A DNA stretch of 64,000 nucleotides from Nostoc sp. CHAB 5844 (GTDB lineage: Bacteria > Cyanobacteriota > Cyanobacteriia > Cyanobacteriales > Nostocaceae): contig NZ_JAIVFW010000001.1 in assembly GCF_020829595.1 (NCBI RefSeq), forward strand, positions 1-64,000, given 5' to 3'. The notes beneath the pieces are model-generated. The model was not told the origin of the DNA, did no database searches, and was given only the letters and a program-made list of their open reading frames with translations. This document shows, piece by piece, positions 8,865 through 17,611 of the stretch. The translations under genes and the position numbers were made by a program. How positions within the stretch are numbered: position 1 is the stretch's first letter; each line of letters opens with the position of its first letter.

Positions 8865-9638
8865 TTATATTTCATCGACGGAAATTACTGAATGCTTTGG
8901 TTCTCTATTTGAACCTGGCAAATTTTGTTCTTTGCCTAGAACTAAGGGAGGTAAGGGAGTGTTAGGTGCAACAATGCCACCAGAGATTATGATCTTAAAA
9001 GCATCTTCTATCGACATTGAAAGGTTGATGACATCTTCCTCTGGTACTACTGCATACCATCCTGTTGTCGGGTTGGGTGTAGTTGGGATGAAAACGCTCA
9101 ACATTGGACGAGACATCTGGGCTTGAATTTCCGAACCTATAGCACCTGTAACAAAAGCGATCGCCCAGATTCCTGGTCGGGGATACTCTACTAAAACTAC
9201 ACGGCGAAACTTGCCATTAGAGTCTTTGAGGATTGTCTCTAAAAGCTGTTTCAGGGTTTTATATACCTGTCCAGCCAAGGGAATCGCCTGCAATACTCGC
9301 TCACCCAAATCTAGCAACCACCGCCCAGCAATATTCCGAGCCATTAACCCAATTAACAAAATACTTAACAGTGGTACTGCTAGACCTACTGCTAAATTCA
9401 GTATATTTACCAGGATTGGGTGTAGTCCATCAAAGGGATTGAGTTGTTTGGGAATTTGGGTAAGAAAGTCGATTACCCAATTAGCGATCGTCATCGTTAG
9501 CCAGATGGTCGTCGCTAGGGGTATAACCACTAACAATCCAGCTATCAGGTCATTTTTCAAATCCTGCTTTAAGCGATCAATTACCAAACCTCGTTTCTCC
9601 TTTTTTAGGTTAGTGAAGCTCTGATGATAGAAATTCAT
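8865..9638 (-). CDS. DUF502 family membrane protein
   Basis: The protein has two strong membrane segments (about residues 32-58, LIAGLLVVIPLATTIWLTMTI, and about 78-100, ILNLAVGLAVPLLSILLIG). These are followed by the DUF502 core: GLMARNIAGRWLLDLGERVLQAIPLAGQVYKTLKQLLETIL, VVLVEYPRPGIWAIAFVTG, and FIPTTPNPTTGWYAVVPEEDV. Plant homologues are the COV-like proteins; the bacterial role is unknown. The first 20 residues are poorly conserved in type, so a start nearer MIDRLKQDL-like residues is possible. It is probably first in the run with nusB and ftsY. Confidence 0.9.
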   Translation of the reverse strand: MNFYHQSFTNLKKEKRGLVIDRLKQDLKNDLIAGLLVVIPLATTIWLTMTIANWVIDFLTQIPKQLNPFDGLHPILVNILNLAVGLAVPLLSILLIGLMARNIAGRWLLDLGERVLQAIPLAGQVYKTLKQLLETILKDSNGKFRRVVLVEYPRPGIWAIAFVTGAIGSEIQAQMSRPMLSVFIPTTPNPTTGWYAVVPEEDVINLSMSIEDAFKIIISGGIVAPNTPLPPLVLGKEQNLPGSNREPKHSVISVDEI

Positions 9639-10089
9639 ATCAGCAGATAGTCAGCTTGAGAAAGCTTTCCTGGTGACATTTTTGACCATAAGCTCTTTTG
9701 CCTAGCAGACAACAATAGACTATGGCTGCGAGAAAAGTAGTTATTGTTCGCTAGTTAGGTATAGATATCAAAAGATATGGCTAACTATGGAAAGTTGTTC
9801 CATCTGCGAGGATGTTACTTTTCTTTGTACAGCTTGTAAATGATTGTTGCAATTATTTTAATTATTACTGATCCTACCGCGCTCTATCAAAATCTGCCGA
9901 TGCTTCTGAAAGCTAGGCAGCACAAATAAAAGATTGTGTTTAACTAGTTTAAGACTAGCAAGTTCAGCAAATAAATTTTGATGAAAGATTTTTGTTATAA
10001 ATTTTAATAAAATTAAGTGGCACAGAACTATTAAGCATGAAGGCTAAAGCATGAAAAAAATTTACACTTCAGACTTCAGACTTCAAACT
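9639..10089. other. intergenic region, no gene seen
   Basis: This 451-base gap separates the hps locus from the DUF502 gene. It is AT-rich with no coding frame. The right end (10065-10095) has tandem seven-base words of the 'cttcaga/cttcata' type just past the hpsK stop. No clear terminator hairpin was found. Confidence 0.5.
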
Positions 10090-10096
10090 TCATACT
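10064..10096. repeat. tandem heptamer repeat (cttcaga/cttcata type)
   Basis: Four to five imperfect copies of a seven-base word lie end to end just past hpsK. The same word family, denser, fills 11020-11086 between hpsJ and hpsK, and appears again at 61560-61595 and 61685-61705. Confidence 0.65.
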
Positions 10097-10980
10097 TTAT
10101 CCACAACTGATGTAGCTACAACTTTGCTGTCCACACTTTGATATGTTGTCTTTTCTAAGCTAGGCGTAGGCAGATACTTCATTTCCCAAACTTTCAGCAA
10201 AATCAGGTATTCATAAAAAGCCTGCAATGTACACCAAGCCATTCCAGCACGACCGTCTAAGCAGCCACCCAAAAGAAAATACATATATAAAAAGCGTAGC
10301 AAAGGTCTAGCAGGTAAACGCAAAGACAAATCTTTTAAGGCACGTCGTCTTTCTACTTCAGTCTTGCCAAAAAATAAATCTCGCCAGTCAACTCTGCCAT
10401 TTTCTAGTTGATGCAGTGTCTCCCTAGCTTCATCTGTAGAATAACGATTGTGTTTTTCAATCCAACGACTCAAACCCTTGCTGCAAGTGTAATGGGGGTA
10501 AGTTTCTTTTAAAAAGCTAGTAGCACCATCGCAAACTTCCCGTTCAGTGTGACCGTAGTCGGTAAACCAGACCTTACCGTGGCGGAAAAGACGCATCTGA
10601 TAACGGGGATATTGGGTGCTGTAGCGAATCCAACGATTCATGAACATCACCCGTTCAGCGACGTAGTAACCAATGTAGTTTGAATTCTGCGTTGCTTGTA
10701 AGCATTCAGTAAATAGTTCTGGTGTCATACGTTCGTCAGCTTCGAGAATGTAAACCCACTCATATTTCGGGGGAATCGACTCTAGCATCCAAGTACGTTG
10801 ACGACCGTGGCTTTCAAACGCGTGTTGAACAACACGGATTGGATAGCGACTAGCAATTTCCACAGTGCGATCGCTACTGCATGAGTCCACAACTATAATG
10901 TCATCTGATAGCATTGCCGATTCGATACAAGGCGCAATATCTAGTTCTTCGTTATATGTCAGTATGTAAATTGAGAACAT
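10090..10980 (-). CDS. hpsK: HpsK-like glycosyltransferase family 2
   Basis: This is a predicted GT-A fold glycosyltransferase for hormogonium polysaccharide. The N-terminus FSIYILTYNEELDIAPCIES followed by DDIIVVDSCSSDRTVEIA is the classic GT2 nucleotide-sugar site, and ILEADERM stands where the metal-binding DxD lies, here as EADE. The 150-220 region (YPHYTCSKGLSRWIEKHNRYSTDEA) resembles lipopolysaccharide core GT2 enzymes of the WaaE/KdtX kind. No strong membrane helix is seen, apart from a hydrophobic stretch near 230-255. It is last in the hps gene run, 106 bases after hpsJ, the position hpsK holds in Nostoc. Confidence 0.85.
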   Translation of the reverse strand: MFSIYILTYNEELDIAPCIESAMLSDDIIVVDSCSSDRTVEIASRYPIRVVQHAFESHGRQRTWMLESIPPKYEWVYILEADERMTPELFTECLQATQNSNYIGYYVAERVMFMNRWIRYSTQYPRYQMRLFRHGKVWFTDYGHTEREVCDGATSFLKETYPHYTCSKGLSRWIEKHNRYSTDEARETLHQLENGRVDWRDLFFGKTEVERRRALKDLSLRLPARPLLRFLYMYFLLGGCLDGRAGMAWCTLQAFYEYLILLKVWEMKYLPTPSLEKTTYQSVDSKVVATSVVDKV

Positions 10981-11019
10981 TGCAGATTTTATAGCGATTT
11001 TACTAACAGTTAATTACTA

Positions 11020-11086
11020 AAAAGTATGAAGTGTGAAGGCTGAAGGCTGAAATTTCATAATTCATACTTCATACTTCATACTTCAT
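11020..11086. repeat. tandem heptamer repeats between hpsJ and hpsK
   Basis: About eight imperfect copies of 'agtatga/aggctga' and then 'cttcata' words form a partly self-complementary array in the 106-base gap. The two halves could pair as a hairpin. Its position inside an otherwise compact gene run could affect read-through into hpsK. Confidence 0.7.
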
Positions 11087-11935
11087 TTACCGTGCAGCAG
11101 CTTTACGTCCACCAGTTTGTAAAGCACCGCCACCTCTTAATCCTGTCCAACCGATAATAATGTACCCAATAGACAACAAAAGACTGCTAATTCCAATCCG
11201 TAATCCAGACTTCCAAGCATTGTCTCTAGCTTGTTTTTCCGCATCTTCCTTGCGCTGGCGAATTTGAGTTTTTCTTTGAGTTGCCAGTCCTTGAGGATCG
11301 GTTTGTTGGGCAATAAATTTGTCTAGTTCTTGAGGATTAGCTTTAAACTTCTTGAGTAAATCTTTCTGCGATTGCGGCAGCTGAGTACTTGCAAGCGCTT
11401 GTTGATACTTTTGTTCGTCTTTGAGTAATTCAGAAAACTGCGCTCTTGCTTGGGCGCGGAGTTGTTCTAATTGCGCTTTACCTTGTTCAGTATTGAGTTG
11501 CGCTTGAAATTGATTTAACTGGGTGTCTAGTTGTTTTTCTGCCTGATCTGCTTCTTGAGTAATTTGATTTATGGTTTGGGCTTTGGCTTGATTGACATTA
11601 TTTAGATGCAACGGGAAAATCAACAAGAAAATTAGTCCTAAGATACTGGACAGGACAAAAGCTGGAAGTCGCAAGTCAATGCCTTTTGGGCGATCGCTAT
11701 CACTAGCACTATCAATCCAATATCCAATCAACAAGGAACCCAGACCCACCATAGGTACAATTCCTCTGTCAACTAGGGCTGTTGCTAAGTTAATTTGCCA
11801 TCCGCGATCGGTTGGTTGAAAGGGCAACAACAAAATTAAAAAGTCCAGCAAAAAGGACAAAATTAAAACTACCCCAATCACTTTGAGTGCGAGGGCTGCG
11901 TTCCCGGAAGTAAAACGATTAGTCATATTTTCCAA
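11087..11935 (-). CDS. hpsJ: HpsJ-like membrane protein
   Basis: Four hydrophobic segments are seen: about 17-38 (LKVIGVVLILSFLLDFLILLL), 56-72, 88-108 (LPAFVLSSILGLIFLLIF) and 245-265. Between the third and fourth lies a long Gln-rich coiled coil (about 112-240) that must extend to one side of the membrane. This layout and the ending TGLRGGGALQTGGRKAAAR match the HpsJ family of the Nostoc hormogonium polysaccharide locus. HpsJ is needed for motility in Nostoc, but its exact role is open. It lies between hpsI and hpsK on the same strand. Confidence 0.88.
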   Translation of the reverse strand: MENMTNRFTSGNAALALKVIGVVLILSFLLDFLILLLPFQPTDRGWQINLATALVDRGIVPMVGLGSLLIGYWIDSASDSDRPKGIDLRLPAFVLSSILGLIFLLIFPLHLNNVNQAKAQTINQITQEADQAEKQLDTQLNQFQAQLNTEQGKAQLEQLRAQARAQFSELLKDEQKYQQALASTQLPQSQKDLLKKFKANPQELDKFIAQQTDPQGLATQRKTQIRQRKEDAEKQARDNAWKSGLRIGISSLLLSIGYIIIGWTGLRGGGALQTGGRKAAAR

Positions 11936-12171
11936 ACTTATAGTGAATCAGCGTGATTATCCTATTTAAAGTTACTGGAATATTGTTCCCATAACTCTGC
12001 CTGTTCAATAAAACTATCTCTTATATAGAAAAGGCAAATATAATACTAGTGGTTACTTGTAGGTTTGAAACTACACCACGGTAGCACTTGTTATCTTGAG
12101 TGTCTTCAGAAAATACTTGGTGTTTGAAGATACGAGATTAGCTGATATTGGTAGAAAAAACAACTGTGATT

Positions 12172-12843
12172 TTAAACTTCTACCTCGTTATTCTCTGCCA
12201 GTTCCACTTTCTGCTGAAAAACTTGCTCCCAAATAGACAAATCCTCTGGTCGGTCAATGTCAGCCAAAGCAGGTAAATACGTACGTGATACACCAAGTTT
12301 TTCCGCAATAGCAACAGTTTGTTGCAATACCAGAGAAGTTCCCCAGTCGATGTTAGCGAATAATTTTGGGATGAGACGACGCAAACCAATTAAGTAGTAG
12401 CCACCATCAATAGCTGGGCCCAGTACCAAGTCAACAGTTTGTAATTGTTGGAAAGCTGTTGCCAGAATTTGGGAAGTAAGTCCAGGGCAATCAGTACCAA
12501 TGATAATCACATATTCAGCATTTTTTTGGAACGCATCAAAAAGCGATCGCTCCATCCGTAAACCTAAATCGCCTTCACCTTGAGGTTGGTAAAATAGTTC
12601 CAACCCTAACCAATCTTGCATTAATTGCAAATTTCCACCAGCAAACCGCACTTCTACAGAGATACCAGTAGCTTTTTGCAATTCTTGGGCCTGCAACGCC
12701 GTATATTCGGTCATCTGCTGTTGCAGATTAGCAGCACCAATACTACCCAAAGCTGGTATTAGCCGGGTTTTTGTCTTCCCTGGTTCGGGATAACGAGTAA
12801 AAATAATCAAGTGCTGTTTTTGAATTCTCGGTAATTTCAGCAC
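12172..12843 (-). CDS. hpsI: HpsI-like DUF2064/TIGR04282 glycosyltransferase
   Basis: The N-terminus HLIIFTRYPEPGKTKTRLIPALG is the signature of the DUF2064 (TIGR04282) GT-A-like family. Further motifs are GEGDLGLRMERS, IIIGTDCPGLTS (metal-binding Asp region) and LGPAIDGGYYLIGL. The 223-residue length is normal. Members outside hps loci have been linked to arsenosugar synthesis, but here the place in the hps run makes HpsI the better name. It starts 34 bases after hpsH and is followed by a 236-base gap before hpsJ. Confidence 0.88.
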   Translation of the reverse strand: MLKLPRIQKQHLIIFTRYPEPGKTKTRLIPALGSIGAANLQQQMTEYTALQAQELQKATGISVEVRFAGGNLQLMQDWLGLELFYQPQGEGDLGLRMERSLFDAFQKNAEYVIIIGTDCPGLTSQILATAFQQLQTVDLVLGPAIDGGYYLIGLRRLIPKLFANIDWGTSLVLQQTVAIAEKLGVSRTYLPALADIDRPEDLSIWEQVFQQKVELAENNEVEV

Positions 12844-12877
12844 GCAATAACCTTGTTTTTTATCAACTTAAAATATT

Positions 12878-13552
12878 TTAGTAGCAATACTTATCGTTTT
12901 CATTAGCGTTAGAATGCTCTTTACCCTTTCGCATTGCACCTAAAATCGTAGAAATATAAACACAACGCCTAGTTTGACCACCTCTATCACTGTATAAAGT
13001 TAACTGCCCTAGCGCTTGGAGAGATGTACTACCACACTCATCTCCGACTTGATATACAGGACAACCTTGGTAGTTAAATACAATTCGCCATAATTTCTGA
13101 TTTTGAATAGTCTGTTGTGGCAAGGTTGTCTCAGATTTACCTTGTAAATTTAACTGTTGCTCAATATGTATACTTGGTTCTAAACTCTGCCATAAATTCT
13201 GATTATTTGCAACATAATTAGGAATAAATACTTCAGGTTCTGCTTGATGAACTGACCACTGAACAATGCCATCTTGTTCACGAAAACTAACTTGATTACT
13301 TAATTTATCCTTACTGGCTTGCCTCTGAGCTTGACGCATAGCCAGATAAACTTTATCTTGAGCCGCATTAAGGCGGCTTCTCTCTATAAAAGATAACCAA
13401 TTGGGTAGTGCCAGCCCAGCTAAAACACCAATTATTAAAACGATCACTAAAATTTCTAGTAATGTAAAGCCACTACTATAATCATTACATAAGATATTTT
13501 TTAACTTTACTTTTACTCTATAAGATAAATGCACCTTAAAATATTTAGACAA
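12878..13552 (-). CDS. hpsH: HpsH-like pseudopilin
   Basis: This type IV pilin-like protein has a 28-residue basic leader ending in Gly28, then mature FTLLEILVIVLIIGVLAGLALPNW with the required Glu at +5 (Glu33). Prepilin peptidase should cleave after Gly28 and methylate Phe29. The domain after the membrane helix (RSRLNAAQDKVYLAMRQAQRQASKDK) is of the GspH/FimT type. The C-terminus has paired Cys residues (YQGCPVYQVGDECG, RRCVYIST) that may form disulfides. It closely parallels HpsD and lies between hpsG and hpsI. Confidence 0.88.
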   Translation of the reverse strand: MSKYFKVHLSYRVKVKLKNILCNDYSSGFTLLEILVIVLIIGVLAGLALPNWLSFIERSRLNAAQDKVYLAMRQAQRQASKDKLSNQVSFREQDGIVQWSVHQAEPEVFIPNYVANNQNLWQSLEPSIHIEQQLNLQGKSETTLPQQTIQNQKLWRIVFNYQGCPVYQVGDECGSTSLQALGQLTLYSDRGGQTRRCVYISTILGAMRKGKEHSNANENDKYCY

Positions 13553-13596
13553 TTAATTTGATTATCGACTATTAGGAAGGTGACAAAGGCATATTT

Positions 13597-14565
13597 TTAT
13601 TTTTTTACCTCCCTTTTTGTTAGTAATACTGTAGATAATTTGGCTGGTAAAATAACCATTACAACAACTTTTAATAATATTTTAATTGTAAAACTAACTC
13701 GTTTTAACCTGGAATAATCGTGAATAAAAAATAAAGCTAAAAACCTAGCTGCTACTATACCCTTTTGTCGATTAAATGGTTTTTGCAGAGCCTTACATAC
13801 TAGATATTTGTAGAGGTTAGTTAGGCTTAAATCTAAAATGTTTTTACTTAAAAATTTTCTAGCATGATATGCACGTTCTAAGACTTGTAGACAAGCTTTT
13901 TCTTGCCTAGAGAGATTAGAAGACAATGAATTAGCACTAACTCTATATAAAATTTGCACCGCAGGGACACAAATAAAAGAATTTTTAGCAGCTAATCGCA
14001 ACCACATATCCCAATCTTGAGCCGCACTAAGGGATTCATCAAAGCCACCTAATTCAATTAAAGCTTCTCTATAAATTAATGGATTTGAGCCATTTTCTAA
14101 AAAATTACTTACTAACAATCTCTCATAAACATCACCATTAACACTAATGTGATTTCCTGCAACTAAAAATTTACCATTCTCATCTATATAATCAGTCCAA
14201 CTATAGGCAACCTTAGCATCAATACTATCTTGTAAAGCCTTTAATTGACTTGCTAACTTATCCAATGTCCAAATATCATCTGCATCCAAAAAACTGACAA
14301 ATTCTCCAGATGCTTGCTGTAGTCCTCGATTACGACTTACATTACCACCAGCATTTTCAAAGGAAAGTATTTTGAGCCGTAAATCTTGAATTTGTGAAAC
14401 AATATCTAAAGTAGAATCTGTTGAGCCATCATTAATTACAATTAATTCAAAATCAGTAAAACTTTGGTTGAGGACAGAATCTATGGTTAATTTAATAGTT
14501 TTTTCACTATTATAAGCTGGAATAATTACAGATATTTTTGGGATGCTTTGACTTGCATTAGTCAT
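13597..14565 (-). CDS. hpsG: HpsG-like glycosyltransferase family 2
   Basis: A clear GT2 N-terminal domain: PKISVIIPAYNSEKTIKLTIDSVLNQ, ELIVINDGSTDST, GNVSRNRGLQQASGEFVSFLDADDIW with the DAD metal site. The C-terminal third contains hydrophobic stretches (near 250-310, KILLKVVVMVILPAKL) that may attach it to the membrane. Its ATG overlaps the hpsF stop by four bases (ATGA at 14562-14565), which implies translational coupling. Predicted role: sugar transfer during hormogonium polysaccharide synthesis. Confidence 0.88.
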   Translation of the reverse strand: MTNASQSIPKISVIIPAYNSEKTIKLTIDSVLNQSFTDFELIVINDGSTDSTLDIVSQIQDLRLKILSFENAGGNVSRNRGLQQASGEFVSFLDADDIWTLDKLASQLKALQDSIDAKVAYSWTDYIDENGKFLVAGNHISVNGDVYERLLVSNFLENGSNPLIYREALIELGGFDESLSAAQDWDMWLRLAAKNSFICVPAVQILYRVSANSLSSNLSRQEKACLQVLERAYHARKFLSKNILDLSLTNLYKYLVCKALQKPFNRQKGIVAARFLALFFIHDYSRLKRVSFTIKILLKVVVMVILPAKLSTVLLTKREVKK

Positions 14566-15545
14566 AGTTTATTTACACCCTCTGCAAATTTATTAGACAA
14601 GTAGCATCTTAAAGCATGGAAAGGACTTATCATACTAGCCCAGTAAAACTCTACTTCAAATAATACAATTAAATCACTTTCTAAATTCCCTTTATATTTT
14701 ATGAGATGATACAAAATTCGGCGGAGATTACCGATAAAAGTCCGGCACAAAATTATCGGTTTTTGCCAATACTTGGCATTAATTAGGCGAAGTTGAAAAA
14801 TACATAAACCGCAACCACGAGCCAGCTTTAATAAGTAGTCTTTCTCAAATCGCCAGTGTGGAATTTGATGATAAACGTGCATCGCAGGATTATACCAAAT
14901 TTGCCAACCAGCTTTGTGTATGTATAGAAGTGCTTCTGTGTCATCACCACTAACCATTAATTTTCCTAGTCTACCTTGAAAAATCAATTTTTGAGGTACA
15001 CTTTCAAGCCATACTTGTTTACGAACAACCAGCCCCGCACCAGGAGGTAATCTTAAATTATCTGCATCAAATATATATGCTTCTTGTCCATCTTCTCTAA
15101 CAGCCAAAAAAGACTGTATTCTTGCAAAATTCTTTGGGGGGTTTACCTCAAATTTTCCATGAATTTGACCGCTCCACGCACCTGCTTGAGGATGTTCTTG
15201 TCCAAATTGATAAGACTGTAAAACCCAATCAGGTTCAGGCAAATTATCATCATCTAGAAACGCAATAAATTCACCTCTAGCTTCACTTACACCACGCGCA
15301 CGCGCAAAGGCGATTCCTTGTTGTGTCTCCAAAAAATATTTTAAACAACAGTTTTTACCATAAAGTTTCTGGTAATCGATAAATACTTCAGCCGTTGAGT
15401 CGAAACTATTATTATCAATAACAATAATTTCCCAATTGATTGTTTCAACACCCGTTTGCTTGAGCAAACATTCTAGAACAATAGGCAGGCGTTCAGCACC
15501 ATTATATGTAGGAATTACTATAGAAATGTCCAATTTAGTATTCAT
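14562..15545 (-). CDS. hpsF: HpsF-like glycosyltransferase family 2
   Basis: A GT2 enzyme with DISIVIPTYNGAERLPIVLECLLKQ, WEIIVIDNNSFDST and GEFIAFLDDDNLPEPDW (DDD metal site). Residues 150-330 share with HpsE the unusual pattern RLPPGAGLVVRKQVWLESVPQK, SGDDTEALLYIHKAGWQIWYNP and YHQIPHWRFEKDYLLKLARGCGL. HpsE and HpsF thus look like products of a tandem duplication. The gene starts 25 bases after hpsE and overlaps hpsG by four bases. Confidence 0.88.
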   Translation of the reverse strand: MNTKLDISIVIPTYNGAERLPIVLECLLKQTGVETINWEIIVIDNNSFDSTAEVFIDYQKLYGKNCCLKYFLETQQGIAFARARGVSEARGEFIAFLDDDNLPEPDWVLQSYQFGQEHPQAGAWSGQIHGKFEVNPPKNFARIQSFLAVREDGQEAYIFDADNLRLPPGAGLVVRKQVWLESVPQKLIFQGRLGKLMVSGDDTEALLYIHKAGWQIWYNPAMHVYHQIPHWRFEKDYLLKLARGCGLCIFQLRLINAKYWQKPIILCRTFIGNLRRILYHLIKYKGNLESDLIVLFEVEFYWASMISPFHALRCYLSNKFAEGVNKL

Positions 15546-15570
15546 TTATTAAGATAGAATAATTAGTAAA

Positions 15571-16542
15571 TTAGTTAATTGTCCTATTTAAATAGCCTTT
15601 TCGCCACAAATAGAAAGGACTAATAAAACTGCTTAGAAATAGCTGCATTTCACAAGACGCTACCAAGTTATCTTTAAAATCACCTCTGTATTTCAGAAAA
15701 TGTAAAATAATTTTACGTAAATCGTTTACTAAATAAGCCAAAAATACAAATGGTTTATTATAATATTTCGCATTTGCCGTTCTGGTAACATAACGACTGA
15801 GTCCAATGCCTCTGAAGAAAGGTATAAGATAATCTTTTTGTAATCTAGAGTTTGGTATTTTATGAGAAATTTCCATTTTTGGGTTATACCATATTTCCCA
15901 TCCAACTTTTTGGATGTAACATAGTACTTCTAAATCTTCACTGGTCAGCATATTACCAGGAGTTCTACCAGTTAATATAGTTTTTTGAGGTACAGCATCT
16001 AACCAAGCTTGTCGTCTAACAACCAAACCCGCAGATGGAGGAAGCAATTTCTTTTTCGCTTCATAGAGTAGAGGTATATCTCCACGCTCTGTAATTGCTA
16101 AAAAAGGAGCAATTCGTCGTTGAAATTCTTCTGACGGTACTACTTCCCAGTCTGGGTGAATTTGACTGGCATAAGCCCCAGCTTTAGGGTATTTTTGAGC
16201 AAAATTATAAGCCTCTGCTACCCAATTTGATAATGGGTAATTATCATCATCAAGAAAACCTATCAATTTGCCAGAAGCTTCTGCAACTGCACGTTTTCGA
16301 GCATAAGCTGCTCCTTGTTTGGCTTCAAATATATACTTCAAAGGGTAAGGATATTGCCAATTTGCTTGATAGCTTTGAACAACTTGAGCAGTATTATCTG
16401 TGCTGTTATTATCGACAACAAGAATTTCCCAAGTGAGATTCTCAGTATGTAGTTGATTTCGCAGTCGTTCTAATAGTTCTGGTAAACGTTCTGCACCATT
16501 GTAAGTTGGAATAGCTACTGTAAAATCAATGCTCTCAGTCAT
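15571..16542 (-). CDS. hpsE: HpsE-like glycosyltransferase family 2
   Basis: The GT2 catalytic core is clear: DFTVAIPTYNGAERLPELLERLRNQ, WEILVVDNNSTDNT and GKLIGFLDDDNYPLSNW. The C-terminal part (LLPPSAGLVVRRQAWLDAVPQK, TSEDLEVLCYIQKVGWEIWYNP, SHKIPNSRLQKDYLI) mirrors HpsF. The 383-base gap before it is the widest in the first half of the hps run, so hpsE-G may have their own promoter. Predicted role: early glycosyl transfer for hormogonium polysaccharide. Confidence 0.88.
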   Translation of the reverse strand: MTESIDFTVAIPTYNGAERLPELLERLRNQLHTENLTWEILVVDNNSTDNTAQVVQSYQANWQYPYPLKYIFEAKQGAAYARKRAVAEASGKLIGFLDDDNYPLSNWVAEAYNFAQKYPKAGAYASQIHPDWEVVPSEEFQRRIAPFLAITERGDIPLLYEAKKKLLPPSAGLVVRRQAWLDAVPQKTILTGRTPGNMLTSEDLEVLCYIQKVGWEIWYNPKMEISHKIPNSRLQKDYLIPFFRGIGLSRYVTRTANAKYYNKPFVFLAYLVNDLRKIILHFLKYRGDFKDNLVASCEMQLFLSSFISPFYLWRKGYLNRTIN

Positions 16543-16925
16543 GGTTTGAAGTTTATATTTTGTTGAAATTATTTTTTGAAGTATGGGGAAAAGAATATCT
16601 ATAAAACTTCAATGCGAAGAGTTGTCTAGGTTAATTATTCAATTGCTAATACTAAGTTGCACTCAAACATAATATTCCCACTGCCTACTCCCTTCTCATC
16701 ACTTCCAGCCTAAGTTACTATCTCTGGCTACAACTTAGTATAAACACGTAATTTTTAAAACTTAGCTAGTAATAATATAGCGTTTCCTAATCTGCTGAGA
16801 TATATTTTGTTGAGGTTAGCGGCTAGATAGGGTATACCTCATGTGATTTGGAATTGCCATATTACAATTTTGCTATGAATATGCAGTCTTATGTACCCGA
16901 CTTTTAGGGATTTTTCTGCTTAATT
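16543..16925. other. 383-base gap between hpsD and hpsE
   Basis: No coding frame. The gap is AT-rich and holds a degenerate repeat (about 16778-16850) that also occurs at 58227-58305 and resembles an IS630-type end. It is the natural place for a second hps promoter on the minus strand, but no convincing -35/-10 pair was identified by eye. Confidence 0.5.
16778..16850. repeat. dispersed repeat, copy 1 (IS630-end-like)
   Basis: An ungapped alignment by eye with 58227-58300 shows shared blocks tagcgtttc, gttga, ggctag, tagg and cctcatgt. The left part also resembles the IS630 end at 48733 (atagcggttctcgcttgagtga). The segment can form a weak hairpin between 'tgagatatat' and 'gtatacctca'. It is probably an old element end. 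Confidence 0.5.
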
Positions 16926-17573
16926 TTAATTACACTCATTATCTCGGCCTTTGAGAATTGAGCCTAAAATGGTTTTTACAATCACACATCGCTTTGTAGA
17001 ACCATTAGATGCAGCAACGACAATTTTTAAACCAGGTGCTTCTCCTGTTGTTGGTGTAACAAAATTTGGCAAAGTACCCATATAGTCAAAAGTAATTGTC
17101 TGTGGATTATTTAAGTATGTTGTAGTTGTATTCACCGCAGGATTATTAGAGTTAACAGCATTTTTGCCAGTCAAATTTGTAAAAAATGTTATTTGTCTCG
17201 ATTGGATTCCTGAAGATTCACTTATAGACTGCCATTGGTCACTGGAAAGACTAGATGCTGCTGTAGAATCGGGATGAACAGCAAGTTTAGGGATTTGATT
17301 ATCGATTTTAAAGCTTACACTGTAACTTAGTTTTTTCTGTTTAGCTTGTAGCTGTGCTTCTTGTATCGCTGCGAAAACAGCATCGTTGGCTTTATTCACC
17401 TGTTGTCGATTAATAAAACTAAACCAACTAGGAATAGCAATGACGGCTAAAATTCCTATCATCAGCACTACAGCAACCACTTCTACCATGCTGAAACCAG
17501 CATCATTTTGAATATTTTTAGATGTGTATTTATTGTTGGTTGTTTTAAAAAAAATTAAACTTGACCTGTGCAT
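16926..17573 (-). CDS. hpsD: HpsD-like pseudopilin
   Basis: The leader of 26 residues ends in Gly26, followed by FSMVEVVAVVLMIGILAVIAIPSW with Glu at +5 (Glu31). This is a class III signal for prepilin peptidase. The region RQQVNKANDAVFAAIQEAQLQAKQKK is GspH/FimT-like, as in HpsH. The C-terminus has TKRCVIVKTILGSILKGRDNEC with two Cys, closely matching the HpsH end. It follows hpsC after 38 bases. Predicted role: minor pilin of the polysaccharide secretion/motility apparatus. Confidence 0.9.
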   Translation of the reverse strand: MHRSSLIFFKTTNNKYTSKNIQNDAGFSMVEVVAVVLMIGILAVIAIPSWFSFINRQQVNKANDAVFAAIQEAQLQAKQKKLSYSVSFKIDNQIPKLAVHPDSTAASSLSSDQWQSISESSGIQSRQITFFTNLTGKNAVNSNNPAVNTTTTYLNNPQTITFDYMGTLPNFVTPTTGEAPGLKIVVAASNGSTKRCVIVKTILGSILKGRDNECN

Positions 17574-17611
17574 ATTATTGTTTGATAAATTCTTTAAATA
17601 CTCTGTAGAGC

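Noticed and set aside
12172-12843. DUF2064-type gene as an arsenosugar enzyme
   Set aside because: It sits inside the hps run far from the ars genes, so the HpsI role is the better fit.
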